A model generated the notes under the pieces. That model was not told where the DNA came from, made no database searches, and saw only the letters and a list, made by a program, of their open reading frames with translations. Shown piece by piece: positions 8,304-15,957 of a DNA stretch of 42,004 bases (its first letter is position 1; the number at the start of each line of letters is the position of its first letter). The stretch comes from a virus. A program made the translations under genes and the position numbers. The stretch spans positions 1-42,004 of the IMG/VR virus record IMGVR_UViG_3300043548_000832; one strand, 5' to 3'.

Positions 8304-8924
8304 ATGAATTATATTCTGACAGAACAACAATTAAAGATTATTATCAAAGAGGCAAATGACTCTAAGTTAACAAACTACATGAAAATGATGTATTCGTTAA
8401 CTCATAAGATAGTTACGATATCAAAAAGAAAGTTCAATTTGAACGTAAGATTTCTGTTAACTATGGGAACAGCTATCGGTGGTTTTATGTTACCATTGGA
8501 AATGTACTTGAGAGAGGGTTCGTTCGATTTAAACGAGGAACAAACTGCTCTTATTTTGGTGGGTATAGCTGCTGTTAATTTCTACGGACAAAAGAAAAAC
8601 ATTTCCAACATCTTGAGTAAAATTAAAGAAAATGGGTTATCGGAATATTTTGAATCGGTTTTAGAAAAGTCAGACAAATTGAAAAAATCCTTTGTCGGTT
8701 TTTTAGAAAGTCTTTCTCTCACTTTGAGCTCCGTCCAAGAAACAATTTCATATGCTTTTTTACTTCCTTTGATTACGGATTTGATGAACGTTGCTTATAA
8801 TACAAAAGATTTTTGGGGTGCTTCGGAAATTATGACCGAAAGAATATTAGCTTCTGGGGTCGTGGTGGTTTCAGGACAAATTCTGATTGAGATTATCAAC
8901 AAGATACTGAAAAGGGTGTCCTAA
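8304..8924 (+). CDS. Tagged multi-pass membrane protein
   Basis: 206 residues from ATG 8304. The start MNYILTEQQLKIIIKEA is a tag of the MKYIISESQ type, with LTE as the [I/L]xE element. Three hydrophobic stretches follow: FLLTMGTAIGGFMLPLEMYL near 45-64, ALILVGIAAVNFYG near 78-91 and a weaker one near 185-202. A membrane protein with a tag otherwise found on soluble proteins is odd for a head protein and may suggest insertion into the host membrane after delivery. Function unknown. Confidence 0.8.
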   Translation: MNYILTEQQLKIIIKEANDSKLTNYMKMMYSLTHKIVTISKRKFNLNVRFLLTMGTAIGGFMLPLEMYLREGSFDLNEEQTALILVGIAAVNFYGQKKNISNILSKIKENGLSEYFESVLEKSDKLKKSFVGFLESLSLTLSSVQETISYAFLLPLITDLMNVAYNTKDFWGASEIMTERILASGVVVVSGQILIEIINKILKRVS

Positions 8925-8929
8925 GATTT

Positions 8930-9670
8930 TTATATTTCCTCAAAAAAATTATCTACCTGTTCTTTACTCCACCAATGCCATTTACCATCACCTTTGTTTT
9001 CACCATCGATATTTCTGAGATATCCAGAAGCACTTATGTATAAATCTGAGCTACTTTTAAATTTAAAATCTGGCTCACAAGCGGTATAAAATAAATCTGC
9101 AACGTCTGAGGCAAAATCGTTGTCCAACATGATATCTTCAATCCAAGATTTCCCTTCATTGTATTGCGAATCTTTCAACTTGACAGATTTATCTTCATAA
9201 GTCAAATTGAAAATGTCGTAAAAGAAACTGAATGTTATGCTTTCATTATCCATATTCGGTATTTTGTTGAATGATGGAAATATTTTTAATTCGCACGAAA
9301 ATTTGGTGTCGATTTGATTTTCTCGACCGTTTATTTTGAAAAAATATAAAGATTTTAATTCTTTTCTAATTCTTGATTTTGTTTCATCGTTCAAATAAAC
9401 ATCCTGAGCAACATGACCATCAACGAAAAAGTCCGCATTAAAAGCAATTTTTTCACCAAACATATCATGGGTTTCCCATAATATTGTATTTAAATCATCT
9501 TCAAATTTCAATCTTGTGTATGACTGACCTTTTTTGGGTAAATCACAATCTATCAAACATTCTATGTATGAATCTTTAGGTTCCGCAGTCCTGAATATAT
9601 ACTGAGTCCCATTATATTCCCATTTCTTTCTCTTTAGATATTTTGTAATCAGTTTGAAAGTATCTTCCAT
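8930..9670 (-). CDS. Hypothetical protein
   Basis: 246 residues, mixed alpha/beta, no membrane segment or recognisable motif. C-terminal GDGKWHWWSKEQVDNFFEEI is aromatic and acidic. One base separates it from the upstream peptidase gene, with which it is probably cotranscribed. Confidence 0.75.
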   Translation of the reverse strand: MEDTFKLITKYLKRKKWEYNGTQYIFRTAEPKDSYIECLIDCDLPKKGQSYTRLKFEDDLNTILWETHDMFGEKIAFNADFFVDGHVAQDVYLNDETKSRIRKELKSLYFFKINGRENQIDTKFSCELKIFPSFNKIPNMDNESITFSFFYDIFNLTYEDKSVKLKDSQYNEGKSWIEDIMLDNDFASDVADLFYTACEPDFKFKSSSDLYISASGYLRNIDGENKGDGKWHWWSKEQVDNFFEEI

Positions 9671-9671
9671 A

Positions 9672-10691
9672 TTATACTGGTAAATTTAACTTTTTAGCAT
9701 AATCAACAAGTACATCGATAACTATTTGTTTTCTTTCGGGACTCAGGAATTTAATCTGATTGTTTTTTTGCATTTTATCCAAATGGGCTGAAATTACTTC
9801 TTCGAATGGTTTTTTTTCTTTTTTAGATTGTAGATAATATCCTCTGATTTGAGGTTCTATTTCTTGTTGTTTCAAAAGTGTCGACAAACTATCTTTTTTG
9901 TATCTGTGTTTTTCTGAATATGTTACTCTCTCGTTATCAGTTATGACTTGTAGTAGATGTTCATACTCATGTCTTAACGTATAAATTAAATTGTTTTTTA
10001 TTTCTTGGATTTGAGATTTCAGTAATTTTGGATTGTAATATATTCCAACCCTTATATCATTATCCTCAATGTCACCAGGAGCATCAGCATCTATTTTATA
10101 ATGTTCGAGATTCGTTTTGAACAAATATAACTCGATGTAAAATGAATGCGTTTCTCCATAGAAAAAAGGAGTATAATAATATTCTCCTTCATCGGGTAAA
10201 TCGATTTGAGCCTCTTTTTCATCCGAGTTATTAAATAATTTTAATTGGTTCAATATATCTTTTACAATAACACTAACCAATGTATCGTGTTTTGATTCTT
10301 TTATCAAACTTTCATTCATGTTTTCAGTATATTCATTTGTAATTCCAATAGAAATAGTGGGGGTATCTTCACCCATTAAAGATAAAAATGACTGTAATTT
10401 TTCATTACATTTCCATCTTAGTTCGGATAATATCCTCGTAGTAGTTGTCAGTTCTTTGTATTTTTCGTTATCCATAAGAACATCTATTAACCTATTAATA
10501 GCACCAGACGGTAAAACCGTTATTTCATAAGTTAGAAAATTAACTTTATTCCCACCGGTAATATATTCTTTTTCACCAATGACTTTCATTTTAACCTTAG
10601 CGGGGTGGCCAGGTAAATGAAACCCCATGGGATTTTCAATCTCAAATACTTTTTTATCCAAATATTTGTTGTAAAGTTCAATGTCTTTCAT
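9672..10691 (-). CDS. HEYEH zinc metallopeptidase-like protein
   Basis: 339 residues from ATG 10691; upstream in-frame codons overlap the preceding gene, and a TATTTATT box four bases before this ATG supports the choice. Zinc motif HEYEH at 241-245 in IYTLRHEYEHLLQV, followed by EIEPQIRGYYLQSKKEKKPF near 285-305, where a Glu could be the third ligand. The N-terminal 120 residues are a separate beta-rich region. Inside, SLIKESKHDTLVSVIVKDIL near 128-147 resembles the lysine-rich tag form but is internal. Substrate unknown. Confidence 0.8.
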   Translation of the reverse strand: MKDIELYNKYLDKKVFEIENPMGFHLPGHPAKVKMKVIGEKEYITGGNKVNFLTYEITVLPSGAINRLIDVLMDNEKYKELTTTTRILSELRWKCNEKLQSFLSLMGEDTPTISIGITNEYTENMNESLIKESKHDTLVSVIVKDILNQLKLFNNSDEKEAQIDLPDEGEYYYTPFFYGETHSFYIELYLFKTNLEHYKIDADAPGDIEDNDIRVGIYYNPKLLKSQIQEIKNNLIYTLRHEYEHLLQVITDNERVTYSEKHRYKKDSLSTLLKQQEIEPQIRGYYLQSKKEKKPFEEVISAHLDKMQKNNQIKFLSPERKQIVIDVLVDYAKKLNLPV

Positions 10692-10693
10692 TG

Positions 10694-11134
10694 TCAATAA
10701 ATACCTCGAAATGGGATTGATATCCCAACACCCCATCTAACTCCCTCCATATAATTTACCGCAACAACAAAATCAAACCCTTTACTCGTATTTGTTAAAA
10801 TTTTCAAGGGATAAAGTTTGAACCATAAATCCAAAATAACTTCTTCGGAATCTTCTCTGTCAGATAAAAACCCACCAACCATTACACCCCATTTTTGTTT
10901 GGAACCTACAATATCAACTCCAACTCTATTAATTATCGACATCGGTGTTCTATATATGTAAGGTGAAGGTAACTCTTTTGTGTAAAAACCTCCGACGTAT
11001 AAACCAATAGGGGAATGATATGGTCTCGTAGAACCAACTAAAGTTTTTTGGTTACCTACCCAAAGAATATCACTAGTTTGTGAATAACAAGACAAACTAA
11101 AAAACGTTAATAAAATTAAAATAGTTGTTTTCAT
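10694..11134 (-). CDS. Secreted envelope protein
   Basis: 146 residues. N-terminal signal MKTTILILLTFFSLSCYSQ with likely cleavage after YSQ, typical of Bacteroidota. The rest alternates polar and apolar residues with G-rich turns (GLYVGGFYT, WGVMVGGFL, RWGVGISIPF), suggesting short outer-membrane beta strands. Ends two bases before the metallopeptidase start. Function unknown. Confidence 0.75.
   Translation of the reverse strand: MKTTILILLTFFSLSCYSQTSDILWVGNQKTLVGSTRPYHSPIGLYVGGFYTKELPSPYIYRTPMSIINRVGVDIVGSKQKWGVMVGGFLSDREDSEEVILDLWFKLYPLKILTNTSKGFDFVVAVNYMEGVRWGVGISIPFRGIY
10696..10703 (-). promoter_or_regulatory. TATTTAT box inside the upstream gene
   Basis: TATTTATT four bases before ATG 10691, lying within the 3' end of the preceding gene. 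It decides the metallopeptidase start. Confidence 0.5.
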
Positions 11135-11147
11135 TAAACAAATTTAC

Positions 11148-11155
11148 TACCTTTG
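11148..11155 (+). promoter_or_regulatory. Bacteroidota-type -7 box
   Basis: TACCTTTG matches TAnnTTTG; it precedes the ATG at 11173 by 17 bases. Confidence 0.5.
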
Positions 11156-11172
11156 AATTAAATTACAAAATT

Positions 11173-11397
11173 ATGTTGTTAGGATTTTATTTAATCTCCG
11201 TACTTTATTGTATTTGGAGAATGACCAGAAGTTATATGAAAACTCACGGTAATAATGTTATAGGTTCTTCACCAGGTTTAGAAACGCTTGCAATAATCGT
11301 TATGGCACCTGTTATGATGGTTGTTGACGTTAGTCTAACTTGGATTAGGATTTATAAAGAAAGCGAAGAGGCTAGAAGAAGAAATAGTTCTCTATGA
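11173..11397 (+). CDS. Small two-pass membrane protein
   Basis: 74 residues from ATG 11173 (an earlier in-frame ATG at 11125 lies before the promoter-like box). Hydrophobic segments at about 1-16 (MLLGFYLISVLYCIWR) and 32-50 (TLAIIVMAPVMMVVDVSL), with a charged C-terminus EEARRRNSSL. Function unknown. Confidence 0.75.
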   Translation: MLLGFYLISVLYCIWRMTRSYMKTHGNNVIGSSPGLETLAIIVMAPVMMVVDVSLTWIRIYKESEEARRRNSSL

Positions 11398-11478
11398 GAA
11401 CTGTTTTACCTTAAGTTTATCTTGTTTTTTGCGTATTTCTGCATATTTTATTAATATAAAAACAAAAAAAATTAAATT

Positions 11479-12150
11479 ATGAAAACGTTAAGCGAAATTG
11501 CTAAAAAGTATCCTACGGATAAAGATTTTACCCACAACTACTACAATAGGGTGTATGAACAATATTTTTCACCTATTAAAGATGATATTAAATTAGTTTG
11601 TGAAGTTGGTATTGGTAATCCTATGCCGGATTATAATGTGAAACCCGGAAATTCATTAAAAGTTTGGAGAGATTATTTTCCTAACGCTGAAATTCTAGGT
11701 TTAGACATTGTTAAGTTTAATGACATAGATGATTTGGATAGAATCACTTTAGATTGGTTGGACCAGTCGAAAAGAGATTTAGTTATTGAGTATTCTTCCA
11801 AACTTAACAATTATGATTTCATTATTGACGATGGCTCACATAATGTTTTTGACCAACAAATAACCTTGGCACATTTCTTCAAATCATTAAAGCCTGGCGG
11901 AATTTATGTTTTGGAAGACTTGCACTCTAGTATTGAAGTAAACATACCTGAAAAAGCACAATTATGGGGTTGGGGTATTCCTGGATTTATCACTCCACTT
12001 GAATTACTTGAACACTTCGAAAAGACCGGTGAAATTATTGCGGATAGTTTGAACGAAGAAGAAAAGAAATATCTACAAGATAATATTGCAAGTGTGAAGG
12101 TCTTCAAAGATAATTTAGAAAGTATCACGTCAGTAATTATAAAAAAATAA
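11479..12150 (+). CDS. Class I SAM-dependent methyltransferase
   Basis: 223 residues. IAKKYPTDKDFTHNYYNRVY, then LVCEVGIGNP as SAM-binding strand one, NSLKVWRDYFPNAEILGLDI, a YDFIIDDGSHN motif and LKPGGIYVLEDLHSS. This is the layout of sugar/antibiotic O-methyltransferases related to macrocin-type enzymes and common in surface polysaccharide clusters. The acceptor may be a sugar added by a glycosyltransferase such as that at 5269, which is an inference. tRNA-Ser follows 47 bases downstream. Confidence 0.85.
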   Translation: MKTLSEIAKKYPTDKDFTHNYYNRVYEQYFSPIKDDIKLVCEVGIGNPMPDYNVKPGNSLKVWRDYFPNAEILGLDIVKFNDIDDLDRITLDWLDQSKRDLVIEYSSKLNNYDFIIDDGSHNVFDQQITLAHFFKSLKPGGIYVLEDLHSSIEVNIPEKAQLWGWGIPGFITPLELLEHFEKTGEIIADSLNEEEKKYLQDNIASVKVFKDNLESITSVIIKK

Positions 12151-12175
12151 CTTTAATTACTTACATATAATTATG

Positions 12176-12183
12176 TAACTTTG
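12176..12183 (+). promoter_or_regulatory. Bacteroidota-type -7 box before tRNA-Ser
   Basis: TAACTTTG fits TAnnTTTG and ends 14 bases before the first base of the tRNA. Confidence 0.5.
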
Positions 12184-12197
12184 TTATGTAATTATAC

Positions 12198-12285
12198 GGA
12201 AAGATGGCAGAGTTGGTCGATTGCGTCGGTCTTGAAAACCGAAGAACGGGAAACTGTTCCGTGGGTTCGAATCCTACTCTTTCCG
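12198..12285 (+). tRNA. tRNA-Ser(UGA)
   Basis: Acceptor GGAAAGA at 12198-12204 pairs with TCTTTCC at 12278-12284; the discriminator is G. The anticodon loop CTTGAAA carries UGA. A long variable arm (ACGGGAAACTGT) and a T-arm with GGTTCGAATCC identify a class II serine tRNA. CCA is not encoded. Confidence 0.93.
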
Positions 12286-12660
12286 CAAAAAGATAGAAGT
12301 GGGGGGCACCTGTTGCAGGCAACATAAAGTAAGATTCACAACTTGACTGGTCGTCATCTCCTACATGGTAAATGTGAACATGTAGGCTATCTTTGTTCTT
12401 CAGGGGAGTAACCGCAAGCCATTCGGTATTTAGGTCTTTTTCTACATGATGGTCTCTGTAGGAAATGTAAATCCTGCTCCTCTTTCATTGTAAGGTGGTG
12501 AAAAGCGTACGCACGGCAGACACACCCTCCAGTCACGAGGGTACTGGTAAAGAAATAGGTAATGAATATGGGTTGACCACAAGCTGCAGCATATTTGTTC
12601 ATTACTGAATCTCAGTGTGGAGGTTCAAATCCTCCCCTTACAGCATTTGATAATCAAATC
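12286..12660 (+). ncRNA. Candidate structured RNA with a tRNA-like 3' end
   Basis: About 375 bases without a convincing gene between tRNA-Ser and the CDS at 12690. Perfect stems seen: AAAGATAG 12289-12296 with CTATCTTT 12387-12394; CCTACATG 12360-12367 with CATGTAGG 12379-12386; GTAATGAA 12559-12566 with TTCATTAC 12598-12605. An H-type pseudoknot layout is formed by CCCT/AGGG (12525-12528, 12538-12541) and CCAGT/ACTGG (12529-12533, 12543-12547). The 3' end is a T-arm, GGAGG-TTCAAAT-CCTCC at 12619-12635, followed by CCTTACA that pairs with TGTAAGG at 12489-12495. Could be a tmRNA-like molecule, a tRNA with a large insertion, or a new ornate RNA. No tmRNA tag ending in Ala-Ala was found. Confidence 0.6.
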
Positions 12661-12689
12661 GGAAATTTTTAATTTTTAAAAAAAAACAG

Positions 12690-13673
12690 ATGTCTAGAAT
12701 AGAAACACTCAAAGAACAATTTCCTCATTTAAACATCACACTGTTGGATATATTATCTGAAGTCGACGGTACAAAAAGTCATAAATACTTACAATTACTT
12801 TGTAAAGTTTTTTCACGTTCTCATACTCTCACAGAAAATAAACAAGAACATTTCATAGGTGATAAAGATTATTTTATTCAACAAATTGATGATTTCCTAT
12901 CATTAATGGAAATTGACTTATTACAAAATACTAACACCAAGTATGTCAAATATAAGATTTTAGAAATGTTCTATCGTAAGGAGGAAATGGAAGTTTTTAA
13001 ACAATTCCAAGAATTCAACGAACGTGGATTGGTAAAGAATAACGACCTAACAAAATATTCTGACATTTCACAAATAATGACTGAAGTCTCAATTTGTGAA
13101 ATGAGAATCATGGGTAAAGAATTAGAAAAAGAAATCATAAAAGAATATGAAGATGATAGATGGTTGTTGTTGAGACCATTATCTTTTGAAGCATCCTCTA
13201 AATACGGTTCAGGGACTAAATGGTGCACAACGTACAAAAGGGAAAAGGAATACTTTTTCAAATACATACATAGTGGTACTTTGGTTTATTTCATAAACAA
13301 AGAGACTGGATATAAAGTTGCAATGTACAAAGAAATTTATGAGGGTAGTCAAGAAGTATCTTTTTGGGATTCATCAGATAAAAGAAATGATTTCATTTCA
13401 CTCGATTTCGATGAATATTTAGTACCAATCATTAAAAGAATCATTAAAGATAGCAAGAAAAATACTGATTTTTTAGATAAGGACAGGTTATTCAATGTCG
13501 CATCCGAATGTAATTCACTAATGAGACTTTTTGACACCGATAACGTAAAAGCATCGGAAAATCAATTAGTACCCCCTCCTGACCTCACTCAACCCATAAG
13601 AGAGTACGAAGAACTCGAGGAGGCTATAAGAGTTACAGAATTATATGAGACCACTCCAAATATGAGAGCTTAA
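12690..13673 (+). CDS. Conserved large-phage protein with GTKWCT motif
   Basis: 327 residues. Helical N-terminal part, then WLLLRPLSFEASSKYGSGTK, WCTTYKREKEYFFKY and LVYFINKETGYKVAMYKE at about 165-215, and an acidic C-terminus. Proteins with this GTKWCT...YFxxY...LVYFI segment recur in large tailed phages and some plasmid proteins; I know of no established function. A strong hairpin follows at 13681-13700. Confidence 0.8.
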   Translation: MSRIETLKEQFPHLNITLLDILSEVDGTKSHKYLQLLCKVFSRSHTLTENKQEHFIGDKDYFIQQIDDFLSLMEIDLLQNTNTKYVKYKILEMFYRKEEMEVFKQFQEFNERGLVKNNDLTKYSDISQIMTEVSICEMRIMGKELEKEIIKEYEDDRWLLLRPLSFEASSKYGSGTKWCTTYKREKEYFFKYIHSGTLVYFINKETGYKVAMYKEIYEGSQEVSFWDSSDKRNDFISLDFDEYLVPIIKRIIKDSKKNTDFLDKDRLFNVASECNSLMRLFDTDNVKASENQLVPPPDLTQPIREYEELEEAIRVTELYETTPNMRA

Positions 13674-13680
13674 ATAAATA

Positions 13681-13700
13681 ACCCCACTTTAATGTGGGGT
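13681..13700 (+). terminator. Hairpin after the 12690 gene
   Basis: ACCCCAC-TTTAAT-GTGGGGT, a seven-pair stem, followed by TTATAATT. The T-run is weak. Confidence 0.6.
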
Positions 13701-13719
13701 TTATAATTACATGTGGTTA

Positions 13720-13727
13720 TATTTATT
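13720..13727 (+). promoter_or_regulatory. TATTTAT box
   Basis: TATTTATT five bases before ATG 13733. It favours this start over an upstream in-frame codon at 13694, which lies in the terminator hairpin. Confidence 0.5.
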
Positions 13728-13732
13728 ATGGT

Positions 13733-14500
13733 ATGAAACGATTAGACGAATTATTCGACAAATACAACGTAACGGAAAAAAATAATTCAACAGGTAACTT
13801 TAAAAAACTCAAGAAAACAATCTTGGAGTTAGATAAGTTGGATAAAGTTTTACTATTATCTTGTTCAAACAGATATAATTGGGACCCGAACAAGGTTGAC
13901 ATCCCAAAATCTACTATCCTTGCTATGATTATTCAAGAGTATTTGGGTGATAAAGGAGTTTTGATTGATGTACCTGAATTGAAAATTTATCCTTGTGAAG
14001 GAAATGTTTCCAGAGCAGACGGAAATAGTTGTGGTCTCAAAAAGGCTTTGTTAAAAAGTGATACAAAAAACCCTTCAGGGTATCATAGATGTTGGGCATC
14101 TTTGAATGAAAAAGATGACGAACTTTGGAAAATCACTAAAGAACTTTTTGATTCTAACGCTGTTATATTTTTTAGTTCTGTAAGGTGGGGTCAAGCAAAT
14201 CAGTTTTATCAAAAACTTATCGAAAGATTAACTTGGATTGAAAATAGACATGCAACTTTGGGTGAGTCGAATGTTGTTGAAAACATATATTCTGGGTTTA
14301 TTTGTGTGGGTCAAAATTGGAAAGGAATGGATGTTGTAGATACTCAGAAAAAAGTTCATTCGTTTTACGGTTTCAAACCTAACGATGATTTCTATTGGAA
14401 TTGGCAATACACAAATAAAATGAGTGATGAGACCGAGGAATCCTATAAAAAATCTTTCCCAACTTTTGTTGAAAAATTTAAAGTAGACGAACTTCTATAA
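13733..14500 (+). CDS. Flavodoxin-fold / NADPH-dependent FMN reductase-like protein
   Basis: 255 residues from ATG 13733. After a helical N-terminus, VLLLSCSNRYNWDP near 40 begins a flavodoxin-like fold with PKSTILAMIIQEYLGD and VLIDVPELKIYPCEGNV. AVIFFSSVRWGQANQFYQKL near 160-180 matches the s.V.wG....lK.lIeR segment of FMN reductases. Cysteines at CEGN and SCGL could be redox active. Flavodoxins in phages can feed electrons to phage or host reductases; the partner here is not visible. The 3' end overlaps the convergent gene by six bases. Confidence 0.7.
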   Translation: MKRLDELFDKYNVTEKNNSTGNFKKLKKTILELDKLDKVLLLSCSNRYNWDPNKVDIPKSTILAMIIQEYLGDKGVLIDVPELKIYPCEGNVSRADGNSCGLKKALLKSDTKNPSGYHRCWASLNEKDDELWKITKELFDSNAVIFFSSVRWGQANQFYQKLIERLTWIENRHATLGESNVVENIYSGFICVGQNWKGMDVVDTQKKVHSFYGFKPNDDFYWNWQYTNKMSDETEESYKKSFPTFVEKFKVDELL

Positions 14501-14761
14501 TTCCTCTATCTCAACAATTAAATTTCCTTCCCCTTTAATAACTCTATGCCAAACAAATTTCGGTATTTCCAATTTTTGCCCCACGTATAATTTTTTTGGC
14601 AAATAATTTTCCATTTGAAATTGCCATCCACCGTCTTCTAAAATGGTTACTACCCTATCATTGAGGTCTTGATGCCATTTTAACTCATCGACAGACACCT
14701 CAGGTGAGAAACTTCTCACTATTTTATTTTCTTTTACAATTTGTTCGTATGGTTGACTCAT
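14495..14761 (-). CDS. Cupin-like small phage protein
   Basis: 88 residues from ATG 14761; the longer in-frame extension overlaps the upstream gene. Pattern: VDELKWHQDLNDRVVTILED, GGWQFQMENYLP, GQKLEIPKFVWHRVIKGEGN, a short beta barrel seen in many phages and cupin-like. His residues in WHQD and WHRV could bind metal. Function unknown. One base separates it from the holin-like gene upstream. Confidence 0.75.
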   Translation of the reverse strand: MSQPYEQIVKENKIVRSFSPEVSVDELKWHQDLNDRVVTILEDGGWQFQMENYLPKKLYVGQKLEIPKFVWHRVIKGEGNLIVEIEEL

Positions 14762-14762
14762 A

Positions 14763-15071
14763 TTAGTCTTTTTTGGGTTGTACGACAACTCCATCTTCCT
14801 CGTCCATTTTTTGAACCAACATCTTGTCTTTATCAGTGTCACTAAACCAATAATCTATAATTTTACCGTAACTTCCTATGAAAGCTCCAAGCAACAAAAG
14901 TAAAAATTCTTTCCAAACTTCGCTAATGGTTGACTGTGTAGATATTGCAACTCCAATTCCTATAATAATACCTAAGAATGTTAACAAAATTATTCCACTG
15001 ATAATCATTCTTTTTTTCATCACTGAATCTATCAGTCTTTTGAATCCACTGTCGCTTACTTGTTTTTTCAT
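14763..15071 (-). CDS. Two-pass holin-like membrane protein, paralog of 18018
   Basis: 102 residues: polar N-terminus, hydrophobic segments near 22-43 (MIISGIILLTFLGIIIGIGV) and 53-70 (EFLLLLLGAFIGSYGKIID), then a charged tail ending KMDEEDGVVVQPKKD. The middle, GAFIGSYGKIIDYWF with DKDKMLVQKMDEEDGV, is almost identical to the protein at 18018 beside the endolysin. Small size and charged tail fit a holin or antiholin; the two copies could be such a pair, which is inference. Confidence 0.75.
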   Translation of the reverse strand: MKKQVSDSGFKRLIDSVMKKRMIISGIILLTFLGIIIGIGVAISTQSTISEVWKEFLLLLLGAFIGSYGKIIDYWFSDTDKDKMLVQKMDEEDGVVVQPKKD

Positions 15072-15094
15072 TTTCTATATTTTATAAATTCTTA

Positions 15095-15709
15095 TTACCA
15101 AGAGTTTTTTGATGATAAACCTAATTGTTTGGAGTATCTACCAACATGACAAGACCAATAACCTGCGGTTGTTCTATCTTTTTTCTGTGCACAATTATGA
15201 CGTGCTCTAAAGGACTTTGCAGCTTTTTTGTTTGAGTTTTTTACCCTGAGGTTTGGGTCTCCAAATGTCACTTTTTTAATCCCACCTCCAGGTTTTCTAA
15301 CATAAACTGCAAACTTTTTTGGTCCACCAGGAGTTCTGAACGGTTTACCCAACTTCACATTTTTACCTCTGTGCTTAGCTTCACCCAAAAGTTCATCTTC
15401 AATTTCGAACGGTGCATCCAAATATATTGTTTCACCATCAACCTCGATTGAAATTCCTGTATCTGATTCTACCATGAATGTATCTTCTTCATTCAATTCG
15501 ATAAGTCCTTCATTATAAAGTTCTCTAACCTCGTTTATCAAATCAAAATAACTTTTAGAATAAGCTCTGAAAACATTGTTAGTCAAAGTAAATTTATTTT
15601 CGATATGATATTTCAAAGCATCGGATACCTCGACATTCTCTTTAAGTATTAAAGAAGGTTTTTTATAATTTTCTAAAGCATCTTCAATTTGTTCTCTTAA
15701 ATTGTGCAT
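15095..15709 (-). CDS. Phage protein with RARHNC...YWSC domain (DUF5872-like)
   Basis: 204 residues. The N-terminal half is acidic and helical (MHNLREQIEDALENYKKPSL). The C-terminal half has GKPFRTPGGPKKFAVYVRKP, VTFGDPNLRVK and FRARHNCAQKKDRTTAGYWS plus C, a conserved phage domain I recall as DUF5872-like, with two cysteines that might bind metal. Function unknown. TATTTATT lies 14 bases before the start. The N-terminus may be a remote tag variant, but lacks a clear match. Confidence 0.8.
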   Translation of the reverse strand: MHNLREQIEDALENYKKPSLILKENVEVSDALKYHIENKFTLTNNVFRAYSKSYFDLINEVRELYNEGLIELNEEDTFMVESDTGISIEVDGETIYLDAPFEIEDELLGEAKHRGKNVKLGKPFRTPGGPKKFAVYVRKPGGGIKKVTFGDPNLRVKNSNKKAAKSFRARHNCAQKKDRTTAGYWSCHVGRYSKQLGLSSKNSW

Positions 15710-15723
15710 AGCTTGTTTTTTTA

Positions 15724-15731
15724 AATAAATA
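15724..15731 (-). promoter_or_regulatory. TATTTAT box
   Basis: TATTTATT 14 bases before ATG 15709. Confidence 0.5.
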
Positions 15732-15747
15732 GTTGTAAATTTTCATT

Positions 15748-15957
15748 ATGAAAATACAAACAGTTTTAGCCATCTTAATAACATTAGTTAGGATTTACCT
15801 AAGTATAAAGATAATTTCTTGGTTAATATTAAATTTAATTTCTGAAGTTCCACATCCAATTGAAGAAATACAATATCATCTAATTGTTGTATTATTGGAT
15901 ACTTGGTTATCTAGTCAACTAAATAACATCGTTATTAACGAAGTGAAGGAAGACTAA
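15748..15957 (+). CDS. Small membrane protein
   Basis: 69 residues, mostly hydrophobic at 5-32 (TVLAILITLVRIYLSIKIIS), then a polar middle and LIVVLLDTWL. Converges with the polyphosphate kinase gene (four-base overlap). Not recognised. Confidence 0.65.
   Translation: MKIQTVLAILITLVRIYLSIKIISWLILNLISEVPHPIEEIQYHLIVVLLDTWLSSQLNNIVINEVKED

Noticed and set aside
12387-12602. 71-codon minus-strand open frame in the RNA region
   Set aside because: Composition and codon pattern do not look coding, and the region forms long stems and a T-arm on the plus strand.
12286-12660. tmRNA as a firm call
   Set aside because: No tag peptide ending in Ala-Ala and no conserved tmRNA 5' end were found; only the T-arm and acceptor pairing fit.
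12286-12660. Group I intron inside a tRNA
   Set aside because: The conserved P7/S-type core sequences are not visible.
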